Program-made: the position numbers and the translations under genes | Notes under the pieces: generated by a model | The model's input: the letters and a program-made list of their open reading frames with translations, nothing else | What the model was told of the DNA's origin: nothing | Databases searched by the model: none | Part shown: positions 25,829 through 32,162 of the stretch, piece after piece | Position numbering within the stretch: the first letter of the stretch is position 1 | How the letters are laid out: the number at the start of each line of letters is the position of its first letter | From: Ornithinimicrobium humiphilum | GTDB taxonomy: Bacteria > Actinomycetota > Actinomycetes > Actinomycetales > Dermatophilaceae | Direction: 5' to 3' | Length of the DNA stretch: 64,000 nucleotides | Assembly (NCBI RefSeq): GCF_006716885.1 | Contig: NZ_VFPU01000001.1 | Location: 496,001-560,000, forward strand

Positions 25829-26129
25829 CGGCTGCGCCCGGGCCCTTCGGGCGGCCCACCGCCGCCCTGCGACCCCTCTCCGGACCCCTTGCGCACCCGG
25901 GCCCTGCCCGGGCCCGCCCCTGTGTCGTCCGGCAACTCGAGGTTGCACGTGTCGGATGTGACATCGGTCACGGAGGTGACTGCCGAGTAGATAGTGTCAT
26001 CCCAGGTCAGCGGCTTTCTGGAGGCCACCTGGGAGCAGTCTGTCCACAGTTTCGTTACCTGACCGTGACATTGCTCCGGGCGGTTGTGTAGTCTTTCGAA
26101 CCGTTCCTCTCCCCTGGAGGGACCCCCGT
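25829..26129 (+). promoter_or_regulatory. long leader and promoter region of the NlpC/P60 gene
   Basis: A gene-free stretch. The best promoter candidate is GTGACA (26065) - 18 bases - TAGTCT (26089-26094), which would start transcription near 26101, just before the riboswitch. Another TAGATAGT lies near 25987. The -35 region also holds GTTAC (26054) and GTGAC (26065) as a direct repeat with six-base spacer, similar to tandem half-sites described for the MtrA cell-wall regulator; this is a weak inference. The first 100 bases after dtxR show no further signal. Confidence 0.5.
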
Positions 26130-26134
26130 AGCGC

Positions 26135-26310
26135 TCTCTGCCGAGTCCTGTCAGCGCGCCCTGGGGACCAGCACGACATACCGCAGACAGGAGCGGGGGA
26201 CCCACCTTCGGGCCGTTACCCGTGACGGCCCTTGGGGCTCACGGTGCCGGCGCCCACCGACACCGGCGGAAACTCCATCCGCAGCCCGACAGCTCACCCC
26301 GTAGGCATCT
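26135..26310 (+). promoter_or_regulatory. c-di-AMP (ydaO/yuaA) riboswitch
   Basis: The leader contains the conserved blocks of the ydaO class in order: CCGAGTCCTGTC (26141), AGACAGGAGCGGGGGACCC (near 26190), CCTTGGGGCTCACGG (near 26229), and near the 3' end CCCGACAGCTCACCCCGTAGGC (near 26285) before the GGAGGA ribosome site. This class senses c-di-AMP and, in actinobacteria, typically switches off resuscitation factors and NlpC/P60 peptidoglycan hydrolases. An NlpC/P60 gene follows 14 bases later, which strongly supports the call. Exact ends need a covariance model. Confidence 0.88.
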
Positions 26311-26323
26311 GGAGGACCCCAAC

Positions 26324-27145
26324 GTGACCCTGCGCCCCCACGGCCGCCACCGCGCGCCGAGCCGCACCACAGCACTGTCCCGCTCCGCCGCCGTCGCCGC
26401 GACCTCGACCGGTCTGCTGGCCGGCACCGCCGTCGCCGCGTCGGCCGACCCCGCGACCGGCTCCTCGGAGTCCCTGTCGGGCGTCCCGGTCGCCGAGACC
26501 CTCGTCCGCGCCGTCGAGACCGTCGCCGCCGCCGAGAAGCCCGCCAAGGCCGTCCCTGCACCCGAGAAGGTCGACGAGGCCGCCAGCTTCGGCACCTCCG
26601 GCTTCACCGCCGTGCGCATCGTGACCGAGCCGACCCCGGCGGAGGCCGCCGTCGAGGCGCGCACCGAGGTCGCCGCGAGCCGCAGCAACGAGCGCGCCGC
26701 CGCCCCGGCCGCCGAGGCGCAGCCGGCCGCCGCCGAGGCCGCCCCGGCCCAGCAGGCCGCCCCGGCGCCCGAGCCCGCTCCGGCCCCGGCCCCGGCCGCC
26801 GCCCCGGCCCCGACCGGTGGCGTCCTGTCCGTCGCCGCCGCCTACACCGGCATCCCCTACGTCTACGGCGGCGCCACCCCAGCCGGCTTCGACTGCTCCG
26901 GCTACACCCAGTTCGTCTTCGCGCAGGTCGGCATCTCGCTGCCGCGCACGGCGGCCGCCCAGCAGGCCTCCGCGACCCCGGTGAGCAACCCGCAGCCGGG
27001 CGACCTGGTGTTCTTCGGCTACCCGGCCTACCACGTGGGCATCTACGCCGGCAACGGCATGATGTACGACTCGGGCCGCCCCGGCATCCCGACGCAGCTG
27101 CGCGCCGTCTTCAGCGGCGTCTCCGGCTACGGCCGCGTGGGCTGA
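26324..27145 (+). CDS. secreted NlpC/P60 peptidoglycan hydrolase
   Basis: A 273-residue exported protein. A basic N-terminus and hydrophobic segment (residues about 18-45, ending ASA) form the signal peptide. Residues 45-165 are low complexity, rich in Ala, Pro and Glu, likely a wall-spanning linker. The C-terminal 110 residues are the NlpC/P60 cysteine peptidase with Cys191 (GFDCSGYTQFVF) and His237 (AYHVGIYAG). It should cut stem peptides, as in RipA-like daughter-cell separation enzymes. GTG 26324 follows GGAGGACCCCAAC. Expression is probably repressed by c-di-AMP through the upstream riboswitch. Confidence 0.93.
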   Translation: MTLRPHGRHRAPSRTTALSRSAAVAATSTGLLAGTAVAASADPATGSSESLSGVPVAETLVRAVETVAAAEKPAKAVPAPEKVDEAASFGTSGFTAVRIVTEPTPAEAAVEARTEVAASRSNERAAAPAAEAQPAAAEAAPAQQAAPAPEPAPAPAPAAAPAPTGGVLSVAAAYTGIPYVYGGATPAGFDCSGYTQFVFAQVGISLPRTAAAQQASATPVSNPQPGDLVFFGYPAYHVGIYAGNGMMYDSGRPGIPTQLRAVFSGVSGYGRVG

Positions 27146-27166
27146 CCGACGCACGACCTTCACGAG

Positions 27167-27192
27167 GCCCCCTCCCGGATCCGGGAGGGGGC
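27167..27192 (+). terminator. terminator after the NlpC/P60 gene
   Basis: A perfect 13-base palindromic hairpin, GCCCCCTCCCGGA (27167-27179) and TCCGGGAGGGGGC (27180-27192), followed by TTCGTCGT. Confidence 0.8.
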
Positions 27193-27250
27193 TTCGTCGT
27201 GCTCGGGGCCTGGGGCGGACGTCACCTCAGGCCGGGACACGCCCGGCCCT

Positions 27251-27288
27251 GTCGACCTGGAGGGTTCACGTGCACCCTCCAGGTCGAC
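27251..27288. repeat. 38-bp near-perfect palindrome
   Basis: GTCGACCTGGAGGGT (27251-27265) and ACCCTCCAGGTCGAC (27274-27288) are perfect 15-base arms; the centre contains CACGTG, itself a palindrome, so the whole 38 bases are symmetric except one mismatched pair (27266/27273). It lies between convergent genes, after one terminator and before another hairpin. It may be a bidirectional terminator or a protein-binding site. Confidence 0.75.
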
Positions 27289-27314
27289 GACCTCGGGTGC
27301 GCCCCGACCTGCTC

Positions 27315-27332
27315 GCGCCCCCGTGGGGGCGC
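27315..27332. terminator. short GC hairpin near the end of the CNNM operon
   Basis: GCGCCCCC (27315-27322) and GGGGGCGC (27325-27332) with a 2-base centre, 18 bases beyond the stop of the minus-strand HlyC/CorC gene. Probably part of its transcription end. Confidence 0.5.
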
Positions 27333-27350
27333 CGGCCGCCGGTGGGAGGC

Positions 27351-28427
27351 TCAGGCCGACGCGTGCTCGGTCGTCGCCTCGTCGGACTCGTCGTCGAACT
27401 CACCGAGGATCTGCTCGAGGATGTCCTCCATCGAGGACATGCCCACGACCCGGCCCTGCTCGTCGCGCACGAGCGCGAGCTGGGCGCGCTGCTGGCGCAG
27501 GCTCGTCACGGCGTCGATGAGCGGCATCGAGGAGGGGAGCGAGGCCACCGGCTGCAGGAAGGACAGCAGCGAGTCGTCCGCCCGTCCCTCGGCGGTCGCC
27601 ATGATGGCGTCGCGCACGTGCACGATGCCGCGGATGCGCTGCTGGCCGGCCCGGCCCGCGGGCTCGACGACGAAGAGGCGGGAGCGGCCGCTGTCGCGGC
27701 TGATCCGCTCGACGTCGGCCGCCGTGGCCGTGCGGGGCACCGTGACGGCCGCCGTCGTCGGGAACATCACCTCGGCCACCGTCTTCTCCTCCAGGCGCAG
27801 GGCGCCGGAGAGGATCTGGTGGTCGGCGTCCCCGAGCACGCCGTGCTCGTAGGACTGGGCGAGCAGCAGCTGCAGGTCGGCCGGGGTCTGCGCGTTGGCC
27901 AGGGTATCGACGGGGTCGACGCGTACCAGCCGCAGGAGCACGTTGGCCAGCTCGTTCATCAGCCACAGCAGCGGGCGGGAGACCCAGGTGAAGGCCCGGA
28001 AGGGCAGGGCCAGCAGGATCGCCGAGCTCTCGGGGTGCGAGATCGCCCACGACTTGGGGGCCATCTCGCCGACGACCATGTGCAGGAAGACGACGACGGA
28101 GACGGCGAGCACGACCGCGACGGCGTGCACCGCGACGTCGGGGACGCCGACGGTCGAGATCACGGGCTCCAGCAGGTGGGCGACGGCCGGCTTGGCCAGC
28201 GCACCGAGGGCCAGCGTGCACAGCGTGATGCCGAGCTGCGCGCCGGCCAGCATGAGCGACAGCTCGCGTGAGGCCTCCACGGCGGCGCGGGCCGCGCGGC
28301 TGCCCTCCTCCGCACGCTCCTCGAGCCGGTGCCGCTTGGCCGCCACGATGGCGAACTCGGCGGCGACGAAGAAGCCGTTGGCGACGAGCAGCAGCACGCT
28401 GACCATCAGGGCGACGGGGGTGCTCAT
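27351..28427 (-). CDS. CNNM/HlyC-CorC family membrane protein
   Basis: A 358-residue protein with an N-terminal DUF21/CNNM membrane domain of three to four helices (ALMVSVLLLVANGFFVAAEFAIVAAKRHRLEERA, and GAQLGITLCTLALGALAKPAV), then a CBS-pair region (residues about 205-330) containing VPRTATAADVERISRDSGRSRLFVV. The family includes Mg/Co transport and efflux proteins; the older name hemolysin is historical. No C-terminal CorC_HlyC domain is left after the CBS pair, so it is the short member of the pair. ATG 28427 overlaps the upstream paralogue's stop, and two such genes in tandem are standard in actinobacteria. Confidence 0.9.
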   Translation of the reverse strand: MSTPVALMVSVLLLVANGFFVAAEFAIVAAKRHRLEERAEEGSRAARAAVEASRELSLMLAGAQLGITLCTLALGALAKPAVAHLLEPVISTVGVPDVAVHAVAVVLAVSVVVFLHMVVGEMAPKSWAISHPESSAILLALPFRAFTWVSRPLLWLMNELANVLLRLVRVDPVDTLANAQTPADLQLLLAQSYEHGVLGDADHQILSGALRLEEKTVAEVMFPTTAAVTVPRTATAADVERISRDSGRSRLFVVEPAGRAGQQRIRGIVHVRDAIMATAEGRADDSLLSFLQPVASLPSSMPLIDAVTSLRQQRAQLALVRDEQGRVVGMSSMEDILEQILGEFDDESDEATTEHASA

Positions 28428-29866
28428 CGCGCCACCTCCGGGGTCTCGGCCGCCACGATGACGGGCGTCGCGTCGGAGGAGAGCTGCTCGCGCTCCTCCT
28501 CGGTCAGGGCCGCCCAGGCAGACATCGTCCGCGTCACCTGCGGGTGCATGACGACCGTCTCGGGCACGAACCGCTGCGTCGTGACGACGTCGAGGCGGGT
28601 CTGGTGGACGTACTCGTCGCCCTCGCCGTCGCGGCTGGTCCACCGCACGAGCACGGAGTCACCCTCCTCGGCGGTCCGACCGAGGCGGTCCAGGACCAGG
28701 CCGGAGAGGGTGTCGTAGTTCTCGCTCTCGGGCAGCTCGATGCCGGTGAGCTGGGCGACCTCGTCGATGCGCAGCCGCGCCGACAGGTCCCAGATGCCGT
28801 CGCCGCGGTCCTGGCTGGTGGACTCCTCGGCGTCGTCCTCGTCCCAGATCTCGCCGACCACCTCCTCGGCCACGTCCTCGAAGGTGACGATGCCGGCGAA
28901 GCCGCCGTACTCGTCGACGACGACGGCCAGCTGCTGGTGGTGGGTGCGCAGCGCCTCGAGCACCTTGGGCAGCGGCAGCGACTCGGGCAGGATGACGGCG
29001 TCCTCGCACAGGTCGCGGATGACCGTGGTCGCCCGGTCCTCGGGGTCGACCTGGAGCAGGCCGTGCAGGCCGATGACGCCCACGACGTCGTCGATGTCGC
29101 GGCCGACGACGGGGAAGCGGGCGTGCCCGGTGTGGAGCGCCTCCAGCACCGTGGCGGCCGTCTCGTCGGCCTGGACGGTGTGGACGGACGTGCGCGGGGT
29201 CATGACCTCCTGGGCCACCCGCTCACGGAAGGCCAGGCCCCGGCCCAGCAGCGTGGAGAGCTCCTCGTCGAGGGTGCCGCCGCTGTGCGACTCGGCGATG
29301 ATCCGGGTCAGGTCCTCCGGGGTCGCCCCCTGGGGGAGCTCCTCGACCGGGTCGATGCCGACCGAGCGCAGCAGCGCGTTGGACGCCATGTCGAAGAGCC
29401 GGATGACCGGGCCGAGGATCGTCAGGTAGATCAGGGTGGTGCGCGACAGCGCCCGCGCCAGCGGCACCGGGCGGGCGATCGCGAGGTTCTTGGGGCCGAG
29501 CTCGCCGATCACCATCTGCAGCACGGTCGAGAACACCAGCGTGCCGATGGAGAAGAGGGAGATCATCGCGGCGCGGGCCAGCCAGCCGATGTCCGCATAG
29601 CTCTCGGTCAGGCCCCGGACGAGCAGCTCCTCGCCGAGGTAGCCGACCATCAGCGCCGTGACGGTGATGCCGAACTGCGCGCCGGAGAGGGTGAAGGAGA
29701 GCCGGGAGGTGATCCTCAGCGCGCGGGCGGCGGCCTGGTCGCCCTCGTCGGCCAGCTGGCGCAGCCGGCCGCGGTCGACGCTGACGTAGGCGAACTCCTG
29801 GGCGACGAAGTAGCCGGTGAAGAGGGTGAGGACGACGATGACCGCGATCCCGGTCGCGATCAGCAC
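28424..29866 (-). CDS. CNNM/HlyC-CorC family protein with CorC_HlyC domain
   Basis: A 480-residue membrane protein. The CNNM domain covers residues 1-190 (LFTGYFVAQEFAYVSVDRGRLRQLADEG; GAQFGITVTALMVGYLGEEL; IGELGPKNLAIARP), the CBS pair about 205-335 (VMTPRTSVHTVQADETAATVL; VVVDEYGGFAGIVTFEDVAEEVVGEI), and the CorC_HlyC domain about 345-440 (WDLSARLRIDEVAQLTGIELPE ... YDTLSGLVLDRLGR). Likely a Mg/divalent cation transporter or regulator. It is the first gene of the two-gene operon, coupled to the shorter paralogue by ATGA. Confidence 0.92.
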   Translation of the reverse strand: MLIATGIAVIVVLTLFTGYFVAQEFAYVSVDRGRLRQLADEGDQAAARALRITSRLSFTLSGAQFGITVTALMVGYLGEELLVRGLTESYADIGWLARAAMISLFSIGTLVFSTVLQMVIGELGPKNLAIARPVPLARALSRTTLIYLTILGPVIRLFDMASNALLRSVGIDPVEELPQGATPEDLTRIIAESHSGGTLDEELSTLLGRGLAFRERVAQEVMTPRTSVHTVQADETAATVLEALHTGHARFPVVGRDIDDVVGVIGLHGLLQVDPEDRATTVIRDLCEDAVILPESLPLPKVLEALRTHHQQLAVVVDEYGGFAGIVTFEDVAEEVVGEIWDEDDAEESTSQDRGDGIWDLSARLRIDEVAQLTGIELPESENYDTLSGLVLDRLGRTAEEGDSVLVRWTSRDGEGDEYVHQTRLDVVTTQRFVPETVVMHPQVTRTMSAWAALTEEEREQLSSDATPVIVAAETPEVAR

Positions 29867-29979
29867 GAGGTGCCCCTGCCACCTCTGGGGAGCCGGGCAC
29901 TGCCCGGCCTAGGACTGTCTGAGGAATCAGCACTCGAGGACGTCATCCGCCAAGTGTACGGCGCAACTAGGCTCGCACC

Positions 29980-30366
29980 GTGCTCCCCGACCCCCGGATC
30001 CTCTCCGCCGTCGCGTTGGGCGGGGCCGTCGGGAGCCTGCTGCGGTGGGGCGTCGAGGGCGTCCTCCCTGCCGCCGAGGGCGGGCTTCCGGTGGCGACGC
30101 TGCTCGTCAACGTGGTGGGGTCGCTCCTGATCGGCGCGCTCGCGGTCCTCCTCGCAGGGCCGTCGGTGGAGGCGTCCAGGAGGGCGTTCTGGACGACGGG
30201 TCTGCTCGGCGGGTTCACGACCTTCTCCACCTTCGCGGTCCAGGTGGCCGCGCTGGGGGCCGTCGCGCCGGCCACCGCCCTGCTCTACACCCTGCTCACC
30301 CCGGTCCTGTGCGTGGGGTGCGCCTGGCTGGGCGGCCGTGCGGTGCGGCGGGAGGCCGGCGCATGA
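29980..30366 (+). CDS. crcB: fluoride channel FluC/CrcB, first subunit
   Basis: A 128-residue four-helix protein exporting fluoride. Conserved blocks: GGAVGSLLRWGVE, TLLVNVVGSLLIGALA (the central Asn), and TTGLLGGFTTFSTFAVQV (the FTTFSTF fluoride track). GTG 29980 lacks a ribosome site and follows TAGGCT by six bases, so it is probably leaderless. No fluoride riboswitch is apparent in front. Two different FluC genes in tandem form heterodimeric channels in many Gram-positive bacteria; the second follows with a 4-base overlap. Confidence 0.92.
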   Translation: MLPDPRILSAVALGGAVGSLLRWGVEGVLPAAEGGLPVATLLVNVVGSLLIGALAVLLAGPSVEASRRAFWTTGLLGGFTTFSTFAVQVAALGAVAPATALLYTLLTPVLCVGCAWLGGRAVRREAGA

Positions 30367-30722
30367 GCGGCGGGGGTATGGCGTGGGGCTGGGCCGTCCT
30401 GGCCGTCGCCGTCGGCGGCGCCGCCGGGGCGGTGGTCCGTCAGCTGCTCTCGACCGCACCCTGGGGTCCGCTGCGGGGCGTGCTCGTCGCCAACACCACC
30501 GGCGCCGCCCTGCTCGGGGCCCTGGTCGCCCTCGTCGAGGACCCCGTCCTCCTCCTGCTCCTCGGGACCGGCCTGTGCGGGGCGCTGACCACGTGGAGCA
30601 CCCTGGCCCTCCAGACCGCCGAGCTGGCGAGGCGCTCGCCCGGCCGGGCCGCGGCATACCTGGGCGTGACGCTGGTGCTCGGCCTGGGTGCCGCCCTGCT
30701 GACGCTGCACCTGCTGTCCTGA
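30363..30722 (+). CDS. crcB: fluoride channel FluC/CrcB, second subunit
   Basis: A 119-residue CrcB/FluC paralogue, with GGAAGAVVRQLLS, GVLVANTTGAALLGALVAL and GTGLCGALTTWSTLALQ. The polar track is TTWSTL instead of FTTFSTF, so one pore phenylalanine is lost here; this asymmetry between partners is typical of heterodimeric Fluc pairs. ATG 30363 overlaps the first subunit's stop. Together the two genes should detoxify fluoride. Confidence 0.9.
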   Translation: MSGGGMAWGWAVLAVAVGGAAGAVVRQLLSTAPWGPLRGVLVANTTGAALLGALVALVEDPVLLLLLGTGLCGALTTWSTLALQTAELARRSPGRAAAYLGVTLVLGLGAALLTLHLLS

Positions 30723-30869
30723 CCGCCCGCCGCGCGCCCGCCGACCGAGCACGGGCGTGACCGACACAGCACCCCGGCCTCCCCGGGTCTGTCGGAGCGG
30801 TCTCCTACCGTGGTGGGCACGCAGACGATCCCCCAGCGCCGCTGGTCCGAGCGGAGGAAGGAGCGCCCC

Positions 30870-32162
30870 GTGGTCCGGTTCCTGCACACCGCCGACTGGC
30901 AGATCGGCATGACGCGGCGCTTCCTCGCGGGCGAGGCCCAGGCCCGCTTCGCGCAGTCGCGCGTCGACGCGATCCGGCGGCTCGGGCGGGTGGCCCGCGA
31001 CCAGGGGTGCGCCTTCGTCGTCGTCTGCGGCGACGTCTTCGAGAGCAACCAGCTCACCCCGCAGACCGTGCGCCGCGCCCTCGACGCCCTCCGCGAGGTG
31101 CCCGTGCCCGTCTACCTGCTGCCAGGCAACCACGACCCGCTCGACGCCATGTCGGTCTGGACCTCCCCGGTGCTGCACGGCGAGGCGCCCGAGCACGTGC
31201 ACGTCCTCGACGCCACGGGTCCCCGCGAGGTGGCGCCCGGGGTGGAGCTGGTCGCCGCGCCCTGGCGCAGCAAGCACCCGGGCCGCGACCTGGTGGCCGA
31301 GGCCCTCGCCACCGTTCCCGTCGGCCCTGCCCCGGAGGGGGTCGTGCGCGTCGTCGTGGGGCACGGCGCGGTCGACGAGCTCGACCCCGACCGCCGCAAC
31401 CCCGCGACGATCGCCACCGGCCCGCTCCTCGCGGCGCTCGCCGAGGGGCGCATCCACTACGTCGCCCTGGGCGACCGGCACTCGCGCACCGAGGTGGCGG
31501 GCACCGCGGCGATCGGCTACCCCGGGGCGCCCGAGCCCACCTCCTGGCGCGAGGACCGGCCCGGCGACGTGCTGGTCGTCGAGGTCGCCCCCGGCGAGCC
31601 CGCCCGGGTCACCCCGCACCACGTCGGCACCTGGGCCTTCCACCTCGTCTCCGAGCGGCTGGGCTCGGACGCCGACCTCGACCGCCTCGACTCCGTGCTC
31701 ACCGCGATCTCCGACAAGGACCGGGCCATCGTGCGGCTCGCGCTCACCGGCGAGCTGACCGTGGCCCAGCACGCCCGCCTCGAGGAGCTCTGCACCCGGC
31801 ACCGCGACACCCTGGCCGTCCTCGACCGCTGGGGCAGGCACACCGACCTGGCCGTCCTCGACGACGACACCGAGTGGGCCGACCTCGGCCTCGGCGGCTT
31901 CCTGGCCACGGCGGTCGAGGAGATCCGTGCGTGGGCCCGGCCGGTGGCGCCCGTCGGCGGCGTCCGGGAGGGCGGGGTCGGTGCCGCGTCCGTCGCGGAC
32001 GACCGCCGGGACGACCTCCTCGCCCCGACCGGCGAGGGCGATCCCACGGAGGACGAGCCCGTGACCGGGTCCGCCTTCGTTCCCGGCCGCGAGGACGACG
32101 CCGAGAGCGCCCGCGACGCGCTCGCCCTGCTCTACCGCCTCACCCGCGGGGGTGCCGCATGA
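30870..32162 (+). CDS. SbcD/YhaO-like metallophosphoesterase
   Basis: A 430-residue nuclease-like protein with calcineurin-type motifs: HTADWQIG (residues 6-13), VVCGDVFESN, LPGNHDPLDAMS, VGHGAVDEL and ALGDRHSRTE. Motif I reads DWQ where Mre11/SbcD has DxH, so the first-site histidine is glutamine; the variant seems usual in this actinobacterial subfamily. GTG 30870 follows GGAAGGAGC. The C-terminal 90 residues are acidic and low complexity (DRRDDLLAPTGEGDPTEDEP). It overlaps the next ATPase gene by ATGA, the normal SbcD-SbcC or YhaO-YhaN order. Probable role: end processing in DNA repair. Confidence 0.87.
   Translation: MVRFLHTADWQIGMTRRFLAGEAQARFAQSRVDAIRRLGRVARDQGCAFVVVCGDVFESNQLTPQTVRRALDALREVPVPVYLLPGNHDPLDAMSVWTSPVLHGEAPEHVHVLDATGPREVAPGVELVAAPWRSKHPGRDLVAEALATVPVGPAPEGVVRVVVGHGAVDELDPDRRNPATIATGPLLAALAEGRIHYVALGDRHSRTEVAGTAAIGYPGAPEPTSWREDRPGDVLVVEVAPGEPARVTPHHVGTWAFHLVSERLGSDADLDRLDSVLTAISDKDRAIVRLALTGELTVAQHARLEELCTRHRDTLAVLDRWGRHTDLAVLDDDTEWADLGLGGFLATAVEEIRAWARPVAPVGGVREGGVGAASVADDRRDDLLAPTGEGDPTEDEPVTGSAFVPGREDDAESARDALALLYRLTRGGAA

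Noticed and set aside
29867..29979. Fluoride riboswitch before the two FluC genes
   Set aside because: None of the conserved crcB-motif blocks are present and the gene looks leaderless.
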